Counted from the first letter of the stretch, positions 9,182-18,739 are shown. The stretch: 64,000 nt of DNA from Bauldia litoralis (GCF_900104485.1 NZ_FMXQ01000001.1:1-64000), one strand, 5' to 3'. Numbers and translations are program-made. The notes: generated from the letters alone by a model not told the origin.

Positions 9182-11500
9182 TTGGCGAAGAAACCGACCA
9201 GCGCAACCAGGACGGAGCGGCCCTTTCCGACCCGCGAGGAAGTCCTCGCCTTCATCGCCGAGAATCCCGGCGAGTCGGGCAAGCGCGAGATCTCGCGCGC
9301 CTTCGGCATCAAGGGCGCCGACCGCATTCCGCTGAAGGCGCTGCTCAAGGACCTCGCCGAATCCGGCGCCATCGACAAGCGGCGCGGCAGCCTGATCCGC
9401 TCAGGCGACCTGCCGCCGGTGACCGTGCTCGAGGTGACCAGCCGAGACCGCGACGGCGAACTGACCGCCGAGCCGGCCGAGTGGTTCGAGGAACAGGGGC
9501 CGGCGCCGAAGGTGCTCGTCGCCCGGGGCCACGGCAAGGGACCGACCGCCGGGGCCGGCGACCGGATTCTCGCCCGGCTGTCGAAGGAAGGCGCTGGCGA
9601 AGGCTACGCCTATACCGCCCGGATCATCAAGCTGCTGGCAGCCAAGCCGGCGACCGTGCTCGGCGTCTATCGCGAGACGCCGCGCGGGCCGCAACTCGAA
9701 CCGGTGGACCGCAAGCAGAAGGCGCTGGAAATCGAGCGCGACGGGATCAAGGGCGCGAAGGACGGCGACCTCGTCTCGGTCACCGTGTCGCGGCGCGGCC
9801 GCTACGGCATGGACCTCGCCCGCGTCACCGAGGTGATCGGCTCGATGCGGAACGAGAAGGCGGTCAGCCTGATCGCCATCCTGTCGCACGACATCCCGCA
9901 TGTCTTTCCCGACGACGTGATCGCCGAGGCGGACAAGGCGAAGCCGGCGACGATGAAGGACCGCGAGGACTGGCGCGACCTGCCGCTTCTCACCATCGAC
10001 CCGGCCGACGCCAAGGACCACGACGACGCCGTCCACGCGGTTGCCGACGACGACCCGGACAATGCCGGCGGCTTCGTCGTCACCGTCGCCATCGCCGATG
10101 TCGCCGCCTATGTGACGCCGGGCTCGCCGCTCGACCGCGAGGCGCTGGTCCGCGGCAATTCGGTCTACTTCCCCGACCGCGTCGTGCCGATGCTGCCGGA
10201 GCGGATCTCCAACGACCTCTGCTCGCTACGCGAGGGCGAGGACCGGCCGGCGCTCGCCGTGCGCATGGTCTTCTCCGAAGACGGCCGCAAGCTTAGCCAC
10301 CTCTTCCACCGGGTGATGATGCGCTCGGCCGCCAAGCTTTCCTATGCCCAGGCCCAGGATGCCTTCGACGGCAAGACAATTGACGCCGACCGCCGCGTCA
10401 CCGATGCGCTCGGCGTGTTGTGGGACGCCTACATGGCGCTGCGCCGCGGACGCGACGACCGCAGCCCGCTGGAACTCGACCTGCCGGAGCGGCGGCTGGT
10501 GCTCGGCAAGGACGGTTCGATCGAGCGCATCATCGTGCCCGAGCGGCTGGAATCGATGCGGCTGATCGAGGAATTCATGATCCAGGCGAATGTCGCCGCC
10601 GCCGAGACGCTCGAAGCCAAGAAGTCGCCGCTGGTCTACCGCATCCACGACGCGCCCTCGCTGGCCAAGCTCGAGGCGCTGCGCGATTTCCTCCGCTCGA
10701 TCGACATGACCTTTCCGAAGGGCGGCAATCTGCGGCCGTCGAACTTCAACCAGATTCTCAGCCGGGTCCGGGACACCGAGCACGACCACCTGCTGCACGA
10801 GGTGGTGCTGCGCACCCAGAGCCAGGCCGAATATCACCCGGAGAATATCGGCCATTTCGGCCTCAACCTGCGCCGCTACGCGCATTTCACCTCGCCGATC
10901 CGCCGCTATGCCGACCTCATCGTCCACCGGGCGCTGGTCGGCGCGCTGAAGCTCGGCGCAGGCGGGCTGCCGAAGGGCATCGAGGCGGACCTGCCGGAGA
11001 TCGCCGCGCAGATCTCGGCGGCCGAGCGCCGCGCCATGGCGGCCGAGCGCGACACCGTCGACCGGCTGGTGGCGCACTGGCTGGCCGACCGGGTCGGCGC
11101 GACCTTCACCGGCCGCATCGCCGGCGTCACCCGGGCCGGGCTGTTCGTCAAGCTCGACGAGACCGGCGCCGACGGCTTCGTGCCGATGCGTTCGCTCGGC
11201 TCGGACTATTTCCATTTCGACGAGGCGCGCCGCGCCGTGATCGGCCAGCGCACCGGCGAGACCCACCGGCTTGGCGACTCCGTCGAGGTCAAGCTGGTCG
11301 AGGCGGTGCCGCTTGCCGGGGCGCTGCGCTTCGAACTGCTGAGCGAGGGCAAGGTTACCGCGAAGAAGGACCGCCCGGCCGACACCCGCACGCCCGGACG
11401 CAACAAGGTCGGGCGGGCAAAGCCCGGCCGTGGCAAGACCAAGGGCAAGGCGAAGGCCGGCAAAGCCGGCGGCAAGGCAGCGCGCGGCAAGCGCCGCTGA
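9182..11500 (+). CDS. rnr: Ribonuclease R
   Basis: RNase R is a processive 3'-to-5' exoribonuclease that degrades structured RNA. The 772-residue protein has an N-terminal winged-helix-like region (REVLAFIAENPGESGKREISRAFG), cold-shock domains and an RNB catalytic domain. The metal-binding aspartates are in IDPADAKDHDDAVHA, near residue 273. An S1 domain spans roughly residues 638-720 (GRIAGVTRAGLFVKLDE), and the tail is Lys/Gly-rich. The start is a TTG only 2 bp after the topA stop. I find no better start, and the N-terminal sequence (MAKKPTSATRT) fits the family. topA and rnr are probably co-transcribed. Confidence 0.95.
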   Translation: MAKKPTSATRTERPFPTREEVLAFIAENPGESGKREISRAFGIKGADRIPLKALLKDLAESGAIDKRRGSLIRSGDLPPVTVLEVTSRDRDGELTAEPAEWFEEQGPAPKVLVARGHGKGPTAGAGDRILARLSKEGAGEGYAYTARIIKLLAAKPATVLGVYRETPRGPQLEPVDRKQKALEIERDGIKGAKDGDLVSVTVSRRGRYGMDLARVTEVIGSMRNEKAVSLIAILSHDIPHVFPDDVIAEADKAKPATMKDREDWRDLPLLTIDPADAKDHDDAVHAVADDDPDNAGGFVVTVAIADVAAYVTPGSPLDREALVRGNSVYFPDRVVPMLPERISNDLCSLREGEDRPALAVRMVFSEDGRKLSHLFHRVMMRSAAKLSYAQAQDAFDGKTIDADRRVTDALGVLWDAYMALRRGRDDRSPLELDLPERRLVLGKDGSIERIIVPERLESMRLIEEFMIQANVAAAETLEAKKSPLVYRIHDAPSLAKLEALRDFLRSIDMTFPKGGNLRPSNFNQILSRVRDTEHDHLLHEVVLRTQSQAEYHPENIGHFGLNLRRYAHFTSPIRRYADLIVHRALVGALKLGAGGLPKGIEADLPEIAAQISAAERRAMAAERDTVDRLVAHWLADRVGATFTGRIAGVTRAGLFVKLDETGADGFVPMRSLGSDYFHFDEARRAVIGQRTGETHRLGDSVEVKLVEAVPLAGALRFELLSEGKVTAKKDRPADTRTPGRNKVGRAKPGRGKTKGKAKAGKAGGKAARGKRR

Positions 11501-11562
11501 TCGCCGCGACATATTGGTTGGCCGGCTTGATCGGCATTGGCGATCGGCCTACTTTTCAGGCC

Positions 11563-12048
11563 ATGGAAAACACTGAACAAAGCCATGTCTGGCAAGCGAG
11601 CGCCGAGTTGAACGATCTCGGCCTGCCGAAGCGCCCGGCCGTGCAGGCGATGAAGCGCGGCTTCTTCTGCCGCTGCCCGAACTGCGGCGAGGGCGCGCTG
11701 TTCAATCGCTATCTCAAGTCCGTGCCTGAATGCGCTCAGTGCGGCGAGGACCTCAGCCACCACCGCGCCGACGACGCACCGCCCTATTTCACCATCATGA
11801 TCGTCGGCCACATCGTCGTGCCGCTCATGCTGGCGGTTTTCCTGGTGACCGAGTGGTCGAACCTGACCCATATGGCGGTCTGGCTGCCGCTGACGCTGGC
11901 GATGACCCTGCTGCTGCTGCAGCCGGTCAAGGGCACGATCATCGGCCTGCAATGGGCGCTTTACATGCACGGCTTCGACACGCGCTCGGATCCCGACGCG
12001 ATGCCGGAAGGCTACCTCCCCCGCGAGGCGTCCGCCGAGGGCGTGTAG
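11563..12048 (+). CDS. DUF983 family membrane protein
   Basis: The 161-residue protein has an N-terminal four-cysteine, zinc-ribbon-like cluster (CRCPNCGEG and CAQCGEDL, near residues 35-63). The motif HHRADDAPPYFTIMIVGH leads into two or three hydrophobic segments (IVVPLMLAVFLV, WLPLTLAMTLLLL). This is the DUF983 pattern. The biochemical role is unknown. Members often follow rnr or lie near respiratory genes in alphaproteobacteria, and here the gene begins 62 bp after rnr. The reading frame stays open upstream through rnr, but the ATG at 11563 is the natural start because the domain begins there. Confidence 0.85.
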   Translation: MENTEQSHVWQASAELNDLGLPKRPAVQAMKRGFFCRCPNCGEGALFNRYLKSVPECAQCGEDLSHHRADDAPPYFTIMIVGHIVVPLMLAVFLVTEWSNLTHMAVWLPLTLAMTLLLLQPVKGTIIGLQWALYMHGFDTRSDPDAMPEGYLPREASAEGV

Positions 12049-12947
12049 GACGTCTCAGGTTGAGCCGTTAGGCGGGCCCGTTCCTGTCTGGCAAACCGGC
12101 GCGCGACCACCACGCACACGATGACGGCGACCGTGACCGCCACCATCGTCCAGGTGACAGTCTCGTGCAGAAGCGCCGCCGCAAGCGCCAGCCCGAAGAA
12201 GGGTTGCAGCAACTGCAGCTGGCCGACGGCGGCAATGCCGCCCTGGGCAAGGCCGCGATACCAGAACACGAAACCGATCAGCATGCTGAAGAGCGACACA
12301 TAGGCCAGGCCAAGCCATGCCGGCAGCGTGACGCCTGTGAACGTCTGCGGCATGGTGAGGACCGTCAGCGGGATCATCACCGGGAGCGACAGGACAAGCG
12401 CCCAGGAGATGACCTGCCAGCCGCCAAGGGTGCGGGACAGCCTGGCGCCTTCGGCATAGCCCAGGCCGCAAACGACAATGGCCGCAAGCATCAGGGCATC
12501 TCCGGTCGGCGAGGCGGACGCCCCCTGTGTGAGGGCGAAGCCCGCCACCAATGCGCTGCCCAGGGTCGAGAAGATCCAGAATGCAGGCCTCGGCCGCTCG
12601 CCGCCGCGCACCACGCCGAAGATCGCCGTCGACAATGGCAGCAGGCCGATGAAGACGATCGAATGCGCCGAGGTGATGTGCTGGAGCGCAAGCGCGGTCA
12701 GCAGCGGAAAACCGACGCTTACACCGAGTGCCACGATCACCAGCGAGACGAGGTCGCTGCGCCCGGGCCGCTTCTGCCTGAACACAAACAGGAGAAAAAC
12801 CGCGAGCCCCCCGGCGATCGTTGCCCGCGCGACCGTGAGGAATACCGGGTCGAATTGCATCACGGCGACGCGCGTCGCCGGAAGCGATGCGCTGAAGATC
12901 ACCACCCCGATCAATCCGTTGATCCAGCCGCTTGTCACCCGGTCCAT
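12012..12947 (-). CDS. EamA/DMT-family transporter
   Basis: The 311-residue protein has about ten hydrophobic segments arranged as two EamA repeats, as in RhaT/YdcZ-type drug/metabolite exporters. The N-terminal repeat begins WINGLIGVVIFSASLPATRVAV. The second has LAYVSLFSMLIGFVFWYRGLAQGG and LQPFFGLALAAALLHE. The substrate is unknown. The gene is divergent from a MocR-type regulator with 85 bp between, a common arrangement in which the regulator controls an exporter of an amine or amino acid, so the pair is likely functionally linked. The start at 12947 has a GAGGGAG ribosome site. The 3' end overlaps the DUF983 gene by 37 bp. Confidence 0.88.
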   Translation of the reverse strand: MDRVTSGWINGLIGVVIFSASLPATRVAVMQFDPVFLTVARATIAGGLAVFLLFVFRQKRPGRSDLVSLVIVALGVSVGFPLLTALALQHITSAHSIVFIGLLPLSTAIFGVVRGGERPRPAFWIFSTLGSALVAGFALTQGASASPTGDALMLAAIVVCGLGYAEGARLSRTLGGWQVISWALVLSLPVMIPLTVLTMPQTFTGVTLPAWLGLAYVSLFSMLIGFVFWYRGLAQGGIAAVGQLQLLQPFFGLALAAALLHETVTWTMVAVTVAVIVCVVVARRFARQERARLTAQPETSYTPSADASRGR

Positions 12948-13014
12948 TAGACGCTCCCTCTTTCTCCTCTGGTTGTCGGCGGCAACGTCTGGCCCGGCCA
13001 GTGACAATCCGATA

Positions 13015-13030
13015 CAGTTTGACCAAACTG
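13015..13030. promoter_or_regulatory. Inverted repeat between EamA and MocR genes
   Basis: CAGTTTG-AC-CAAACTG is a perfect 7-bp inverted repeat ending 2 bp before the likely MocR start codon. It sits in the 85-bp divergent intergenic region, where a MocR regulator would be expected to bind. Binding there would block its own gene and possibly control the transporter gene. The absence of a Shine-Dalgarno sequence before 13033 suggests a leaderless transcript or a start slightly downstream (ATG at 13054). Confidence 0.45.
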
Positions 13031-13032
13031 TT

Positions 13033-14453
13033 ATGACATCGGATTCAATACGGATGAGTGGCGACACAAGCGGCGGAACCCGTGTGGCAATGGTCATGGC
13101 GGCGATCCGCCGACGCATTGCCGGGCGGAGCCTGACGCCCGGCGACAAGTTGCCGTCGATCCGGTCCTGCGCCGCGACCATGCAGGTATCGGCCTCCACG
13201 GTGGTCGAGGCCTATGATCGGCTCGTGGCCGAAGGGATCATCCGGTCCCGCCCGGGATCCGGGTTTTACGTCGCCAGCCAGACGGCTCCCCTGGCGCTGT
13301 CCGAGGTGGGGCCGAAGCGCGACCGGGCAATCGATCCGTTCTGGGTTTCACGCCAGTCGCTGGAAGCCGGGAGCACCGACCTGATGCCGGGGTGTGGCTG
13401 GTTGCCGCCCTCCTGGCTGCCGGAAGACGCCATGCGCCGCGCGCTCCGGACCGTGTCGCGGGGCGACGTGTCGACGCTGGCGGATTATGGCACGCCGCTC
13501 GGGCTACCCCCCTTGCGCCAACTCATCGCCCGGCGCATGGCGGATCACGGCATCGATGCCTCGCCCGACCAGATCATGCTCGCCGAATCCGGAACGCAGG
13601 CGCTCGATCTCCTGTGTCGACTCCTGCTGGAACCGGGCGACACGGTGCTGGTCGACGATCCCTGCTATTTCAACTTCCATGCACTGCTGCGCGCGCATCG
13701 GGCCCGTCTCGTCAGCGTCGCCTACACGCCGTCCGGTCCAGACGTTGAGCACTTCGCCCAGGTTCTCGATACGCATCGTCCCCGCCTCTACATCACGAAC
13801 TCGGCCGTTCACAATCCGACCGGCGCCACCCTTTCGCCGGTCACCGCGCATCGTGTGTTGAAGCTTGCCGAGCAATTCGGCCTGACCATCGTCGAGGACG
13901 ATATCCTTGCCGATTTCGAGCACGCCCCCGCCTCCCGTCTCGCCGCCTTCGACGGGCTCGACCGCGTGATCCATATCGGCAGCTTCTCCAAGACACTGTC
14001 GGCCTCGGCACGCTGCGGCTTTATCGCCACGCGTCCCGACTGGATCGAAGGATTGACCGACCTCAAGATCGCCACGTCCTTCGGTGGCGGGCGCCTGACC
14101 GCCGAACTGGTCTTCAACATCCTGCGGGACCCGAGCTATCGGAAATACATCGAAGCGCTGCGCGTCCGGCTGTCCCGCGCCATGGGCGAGGTGATCGGCC
14201 GGCTGAAGTCGGTTGGCATCGAGCCTTGGCTCGAACCCCAGGCCGGGATGTTCCTTTGGGCGAAATTGCCCGACGGAATCGATGCGGCGGCGGTCGCCCG
14301 GAAAGCCCTGTCGCGGGACGTCGTTCTCGCCCCGGGCAACGCTTTCAGCCTGTCGCAATCGGCGATTGCGGATTCTTGCGCTTCAACGTTTCGCAATCCC
14401 GCGACGACCGCGTCTTCGAGGTCCTGCGACAGGCAATCGACCGGACGACATGA
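13033..14453 (+). CDS. MocR-type GntR/aminotransferase regulator with C-terminal frameshift
   Basis: The protein joins an N-terminal GntR winged helix (IRRRIAGRSLTPGDKLPSIR, STVVEAYDRLVAEGIIRSRPGSGFYV) to a fold-type I aminotransferase domain. The PLP lysine is in IGSFSKTLSASARCGF, and HNPTGATLS and VEDDILADFEH are also present. Such regulators sense a PLP-bound amine or amino acid. Near 14362-14364 the expected C-terminus (FLRFNVSQSRDDRVFEVLRQAID) moves to the -1 frame and ends at 14453. In the original frame translation runs on without a stop into the next aminotransferase gene. This indicates a one-base deletion, natural or from sequencing. The coordinates describe the ancestral gene across the shift. 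About 30 residues are affected. Confidence 0.8.
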
Positions 14454-14628
14454 CAGGACGTTGGATCATTGCGCCATCAGGCGTCGCCGCGAGACGGCGC
14501 CTTTTCCTTTCGATCCGCGGAGAATCGGGGGTAGCATTCCACCACGCGAGGATACATCATCCGCACAGGCTCCAGACGGGGCTTCCTGCAACGCTCCAAG
14601 CCGGGGCTCGACAATCGGGGAGTTCCCC

Positions 14629-15810
14629 ATGAGCGAAGTCTCGAAACGGGTCGCCGCGGCCGATGCCGCCTTTCGGCCGATCGCCGATTTCTATTTCCGC
14701 TCGCGCTATGCCGACCGCCGCTTCGCCGAGGGCATTTCCGACTTCACCTTCGGCAATCCCCACGAGATGCCGCTGGATGGCATCGTCGACGCCTTGCGCG
14801 ACCGCGCGATGCCGCATGACAAGAACTGGTTCGCCTACAAGACCAGCGAGGACGAGCCGCGCGCATTCCTGGCGGAACGGATGTCGGCGGAACTCGGCCT
14901 CGCCTTCGAGCCCGAGGACATCGCCCTGACGCCGGGCGCCTTCGCCGCGCTGTCGGTGGCGATGCGCCTGGTGCTCGACGCTGGCGACGAGGCGATCTTC
15001 TCAGAGCCGGCTTGGTTCTGCTACGAGCCGATGCTGGAAGCCGCCAACGCGGTCTCGAAGAAGGTGATGCTGACGCCCGGAACATTCGATCTCGATCTCG
15101 ACGCGATCGACGCGGCGATTACGCCGAAGACCCGGATGGTCATCGTCAACACCCCGCATAATCCGACCGGCCGGATCTACGACCGCGAGACCCTGGCCGC
15201 CCTCGCCGACCTGCTCGACCGCGCCTCGGCCCGGATCAACCGGCGCATCTTCCTGATCTCCGACGAGCCCTACCGACGGCTGCGCTTCGACGATCGCGAC
15301 TTCGTCAGCCCGGCCGCGGTCTACCCCTGGACCTTCATCGTCTACAGCTATGGCAAGGTGCTGCTGGCGCCGGGACAGCGGCTTGGCTATCTCGCCGCAT
15401 CGCCGCTGATGCCCCGCGCCGACCGCGACACGCTGCGCGAGGCGTTCTTCCCGGCACAGATGGCGCTCGGCTGGGTCTTCCCCAACGCGCTGATGCAATA
15501 CGCCATCCCCGACCTCGAGGGCCTGACCATCGACACCGCGGCGCTCGCCCGCCGCCGCGACACGCTGATGGCGACGCTCAAGGCGTCCGGCTACGACGTG
15601 GTGACGCCGGAAGGCACCTTCTACCTGTTCAGCCGCTGGCCGGCCGGCGGCATCAACGATCCGTGGAACGCGCTGGCCGACCGCGACGTCTTCGTCATGC
15701 CCGGATCGATCCTCAACGCGCCGGACCATTTCCGCATCAGCCTGACCGCCTCCGACGCGATGGTCGAGCGGTCGCTGCCGGCCTTCCGCGAGGTTGCTCA
15801 GTCCGGCTGA
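14629..15810 (+). CDS. Pyridoxal-phosphate aminotransferase, class I/II
   Basis: The 393-residue protein has the fold-type I aminotransferase layout. The small N-terminal region contains ISDFTFGNPHEMPLDG. Next come VNTPHNPTGRIYD and the aspartate motif LISDEPYRRLRFDD, then the PLP-binding lysine in VYSYGKVLLAPGQRLGYLA. It resembles aspartate/aromatic aminotransferases, but the substrate cannot be read from the sequence. It starts at an ATG preceded by CGGGGAG, 175 bp after the MocR gene. Because of the frameshift in that gene, this frame is also open upstream, giving an apparent 926-residue fusion. Its own start and ribosome site argue for a separate protein. It overlaps the convergent SMP-30-like gene by 13 bp. 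Confidence 0.88.
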   Translation: MSEVSKRVAAADAAFRPIADFYFRSRYADRRFAEGISDFTFGNPHEMPLDGIVDALRDRAMPHDKNWFAYKTSEDEPRAFLAERMSAELGLAFEPEDIALTPGAFAALSVAMRLVLDAGDEAIFSEPAWFCYEPMLEAANAVSKKVMLTPGTFDLDLDAIDAAITPKTRMVIVNTPHNPTGRIYDRETLAALADLLDRASARINRRIFLISDEPYRRLRFDDRDFVSPAAVYPWTFIVYSYGKVLLAPGQRLGYLAASPLMPRADRDTLREAFFPAQMALGWVFPNALMQYAIPDLEGLTIDTAALARRRDTLMATLKASGYDVVTPEGTFYLFSRWPAGGINDPWNALADRDVFVMPGSILNAPDHFRISLTASDAMVERSLPAFREVAQSG

Positions 15811-16730
15811 CGGACGGGATTGGCGATCGCGTAGACCGCGCCGCCGGTCGCGAACTGGGAGTCCGGCGCCGTGATGAAGAGCTGCGCCTCGTCGGCCGAC
15901 AGCGCCATGCTGGTGACGAAGGCGTTGGGGACGGGGATCGTGGCGAGGTGGGCGCCGCCGGCATCGACGACGACCAGCCGGCCGCCGCCATATTCGGCGA
16001 TGTAGAGATTGCCGCGCCGATCGACGGCGAGCCCATCCGGTCCGACTTCCCAGCCGCGCTCCGCGTCGCTGCCAACAAGATCGTCCAGCCTCAGGAAGAC
16101 GCGCCGGCCTGAAAGGCTCCCGTCTCCGGCGACGTCGAAGGCCAGGACATTGCGCGACAGGTGTTCGGAAACGAAGAGCGTGCCACCGTCCGGGGAAAGC
16201 GCGACGCCGTTGGCGTAGTGGATGTCCTCCGCGACGCGGCTGAGACGTCCGTCCCGGTCGAGATGGAGGATCGCCCCGGTCGCCGCCGCCCGGGGCGCGA
16301 AACGGCCGGAGGAGGAGAAATAAAGCCCGCCCCTGCCGTCACTCGTCGCCGCGTTGGGGTTCGGAAACCCCTGCCCGGTCTCGTCCGCATCGATCAGGCC
16401 GAGCGTCTCCCCGTCGAGGCCGATGCGGGCGAGCAGTTCCTCGCGGTGGCAAAGGACGATCAGTTCGTCCGCCGCCCAGGCGGCCACCGTGGTCGGCAGG
16501 CAGCCGGGGCGCGACCACAGGACGGTGTTCGACACCCCGTCCCAGGCCATGACCCGGTCGCTGCCCATCTCGGCGTAATAGAGCGTGCCGTCGCGGACCA
16601 GCGGACCCTCCGGATAGACGGAATCGGGATTGACGACGGTCAGCGCCCCGGCTGCGGCGAGGCTGACGGCCATCGCCAGGACCACCGCAAGCGACAGCCC
16701 GGCAACCACGGAATCACCAAGTCGCGCCAT
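15798..16730 (-). CDS. Secreted SMP-30/gluconolactonase-like beta-propeller protein
   Basis: The 310-residue protein starts with a signal peptide or membrane anchor ([23 protein letters not shown]). A beta-propeller of the SMP-30/NHL type follows: [63 protein letters not shown] and [21 protein letters not shown]. In this family the propeller binds a divalent metal and hydrolyses lactones, but many members have no known activity. The export signal places it in the periplasm. The start at 16730 has AAAGG upstream. It is divergent from rpmG, with 83 bp between the starts, and converges on the aminotransferase gene. Confidence 0.8.
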   Translation of the reverse strand: MARLGDSVVAGLSLAVVLAMAVSLAAAGALTVVNPDSVYPEGPLVRDGTLYYAEMGSDRVMAWDGVSNTVLWSRPGCLPTTVAAWAADELIVLCHREELLARIGLDGETLGLIDADETGQGFPNPNAATSDGRGGLYFSSSGRFAPRAAATGAILHLDRDGRLSRVAEDIHYANGVALSPDGGTLFVSEHLSRNVLAFDVAGDGSLSGRRVFLRLDDLVGSDAERGWEVGPDGLAVDRRGNLYIAEYGGGRLVVVDAGGAHLATIPVPNAFVTSMALSADEAQLFITAPDSQFATGGAVYAIANPVRQPD

Positions 16731-16813
16731 CGGGAAGCCTTTCAACGCAGGAAAGCTTGACTTTCGACCCGCCGCTCGTAGTTTGGCGGCCAAATCGCCG
16801 AAGGGATAATTCA

Positions 16814-16981
16814 ATGGCCAAGGCCACCACCATCAAGATCAAGCTCGTCAGCTCGGCTGACACGGGCTTCTACTATGTCACCAAGAAGAATACCCGGACC
16901 AAGACCGAAAAGCTGGCGATGAAGAAATACGATCCCGTCGCCCGCAAGCACGTCGAATTCCGGGAAGCCAAGATCAAGTAA
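16814..16981 (+). CDS. rpmG: 50S ribosomal protein L33
   Basis: The 55-residue basic protein begins [26 protein letters not shown] and ends with [10 protein letters not shown], the standard L33 sequence of alphaproteobacteria. It lacks the zinc-binding CxxC pairs found in some L33 paralogues, so it is the zinc-independent form. It is followed after 30 bp by a strong intrinsic terminator and appears to be a single-gene transcript. Confidence 0.97.
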   Translation: MAKATTIKIKLVSSADTGFYYVTKKNTRTKTEKLAMKKYDPVARKHVEFREAKIK

Positions 16982-17011
16982 CTGGCTTCCCTCGGAACCG
17001 GAACGAAAAAA

Positions 17012-17038
17012 GGCACCGCCATCGGCGGTGCCTTTTTC
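17012..17038 (+). terminator. Intrinsic terminator of rpmG
   Basis: A perfect 9-bp stem, GGCACCGCC/GGCGGTGCC, with a 3-base loop is followed by TTTTT. An A run precedes it on the plus strand, so it could also act in the opposite direction. Confidence 0.95.
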
Positions 17039-17360
17039 TTTGGCCGATTAGTGGCCGGTCCAGAACGGGCTTGTACGAGGAGGCCACTCACTCCGTTCTG
17101 GAACCGGCCGACCCCACGGACCCAGGAGATGCGGCGGACCTGAGCACTCCGCAGGGTTTCGCAAACAACAATGTGCCCCGCCTTGTCCGCAACTCATGCG
17201 TGCTGCAGCGCAGCTACTGCGGGGGCCGGGCGGGACCGACACCCCGGAACTTATCCTCCGACAGCTCTGAATTGAACTAATTTCGAAGGGTCGACCGGAA
17301 AAGGTCCACCTTTAGTAAAGTGTTATCGTTAAATTTTGGGCGCGTTGCCCGATGGCGCGG
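17039..17360. other. Gene-poor stretch with a long hairpin; possible ncRNA
   Basis: No convincing protein gene lies between the rpmG terminator and the pleD stop codon. A long imperfect hairpin stands out. Its left arm GGCCGGTCCAGAACGG (17053-17068) pairs with 17093-17109 across a 24-base loop with a single bulge. More GC-rich inverted segments follow to about 17250. The SRP RNA tetraloop motif and tRNA features were looked for and not found. The last 70 bp before pleD are AT-rich. A structured small RNA is possible but unproven, and its strand is unclear. Confidence 0.3.
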
Positions 17361-18728
17361 TCACGCCGCGGCTGCGGCGACCCGGTTGCGACCGTCGCGC
17401 TTGGCCCGATAGAGCGCCTCGTCGGCGCGTTTCATCAGCAATTCCGGCGTGTCAGCGCGGGATTCCAGCGAACTGACGCCGATCGAGACAGTGATATCGA
17501 GCGATACGCCATTCGCCATGTGGAAGGATTCGCCGGCTATCCTCTGTCGGATCCGCTCGCCGACAAGCAGCGCCAGGGCGGAGTCGGTGTCCGGCATTGC
17601 CACGACGAATTCCTCGCCGCCCAGCCGGCAGGCGAGATCGATGCCGCGTACCGCCTTGCGGACCCGCCGCGAGAATTCCCGCAGCACATCGTCGCCGGCA
17701 AGGTGGCCGTGAACGTCGTTGACCGCCTTGAACAGGTCGATGTCCAGCACCAGCAGCGACAGCGGCTTGCCGCGGTCCTGCGCCTGCTGGACCAGCGAAT
17801 TGAGGTGGCGCTCGAGATAGCGGCGGTTATGCAGTCCGGTGAGACCGTCGGTGACCGCCATCTCGAGGGTCATCTGCACGTTGTCGCGCAGACGGTCGGA
17901 GAAACGCTTGCGGCGGATCTGGGTGCGGACCCGGGCCAGCAATTCGTTGCGATCGATCGGCCGCAGCAGGTAGTCGTTGACGCCGAGATCGAGGCCCCGC
18001 AGCAGCCGCGGCTTGTCGTCGGGATCGGCGATAACCAGAATCGGCAGCTGACGCGTCCGGTCGAGGGAGCGGAGCTGCGAGCAGAGCCGCAGCCCGTCGA
18101 TATTGGCCAGGCTGAGGCTGATGATGACGAGGTCGTAGTCGCTCTCGGCGGCCGAAAACAGCGCTTCCTGCGGGTCGGCATTGACGTCGACGGTATGAAG
18201 ACGCGACAGCGTGCCGACGACGCGATCGACGCTCGCCGTCATGTCCTCGACAAGCAGGATGCGCCCGCCGTCGCCGGATATCGTCTTCGGATCCATGTTC
18301 TCGTCGAAGCCGATTTCCGTTGAGGTCGCTGCCCGCATCATCAACTCGTCGGTCAGCGTCTTCAGCCTTGCGAGACTCTTGACCCGGGTGATCAGGGCGA
18401 TCTCGTCCACCGGCTTGACGAGGAAATCGTCGGCGCCCGCCTCAAGGCCGCTGACCCGGTCGGCCGGCTGGTCCAGCGCGGTGACCATCACCACCGGGAT
18501 ATGGGCGGTCCGCGGATCGGCCTTGAGGCGACGGCAGACCTCGAGGCCGTTCATTTGCGGCATCATCACGTCTAAAAGCACGATGTCGCAGAGCCCGCGC
18601 GAACAGATATCGATCGCCTCCGGCCCGTTGGTGGCGGTGACCACCTCGAAATACTCGGCCGTCAACCGCGCTTCCATCACCTTGATGTTGGCGGCAAGGT
18701 CGTCGACGACTAGAACCCGCGCAGTCAT
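17361..18728 (-). CDS. pleD: PleD diguanylate cyclase response regulator
   Basis: PleD makes the second messenger c-di-GMP when phosphorylated and drives polar development in Caulobacter. The 455-residue protein has REC1 at residues 1-120, with phospho-acceptor D53 in LLDVMMPQ. REC2 spans about 154-275 and its acceptor aspartate is replaced (VIISLSLAN), as in other PleD proteins where REC2 serves dimerisation. A GGDEF domain with an intact GGEEF active site is C-terminal. An RxxD inhibitory site (RGID) lies five residues before GGEEF, so product feedback is expected. The gene follows divK by 11 bp on the same strand. Confidence 0.96.
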   Translation of the reverse strand: MTARVLVVDDLAANIKVMEARLTAEYFEVVTATNGPEAIDICSRGLCDIVLLDVMMPQMNGLEVCRRLKADPRTAHIPVVMVTALDQPADRVSGLEAGADDFLVKPVDEIALITRVKSLARLKTLTDELMMRAATSTEIGFDENMDPKTISGDGGRILLVEDMTASVDRVVGTLSRLHTVDVNADPQEALFSAAESDYDLVIISLSLANIDGLRLCSQLRSLDRTRQLPILVIADPDDKPRLLRGLDLGVNDYLLRPIDRNELLARVRTQIRRKRFSDRLRDNVQMTLEMAVTDGLTGLHNRRYLERHLNSLVQQAQDRGKPLSLLVLDIDLFKAVNDVHGHLAGDDVLREFSRRVRKAVRGIDLACRLGGEEFVVAMPDTDSALALLVGERIRQRIAGESFHMANGVSLDITVSIGVSSLESRADTPELLMKRADEALYRAKRDGRNRVAAAAA

Positions 18729-18739
18729 GTCCCGATTCC

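Noticed and set aside
6396-9206. A 936-codon open frame antisense to topA
   Set aside because: Its composition (Gly/Leu/Arg-rich, no domains) is that of a shadow of a GC-rich gene, and topA on the other strand is certain.
14474-14510. Terminator between MocR and the aminotransferase gene
   Set aside because: A GC-rich imperfect hairpin is followed by CTTTTCC, but the stem does not pair cleanly.
17113-17250. SRP (4.5S) or 6S RNA gene
   Set aside because: The SRP GGAAG/AGCAG helix-8 motif is absent on both strands and a 6S-like long hairpin with a central bubble could not be drawn convincingly.
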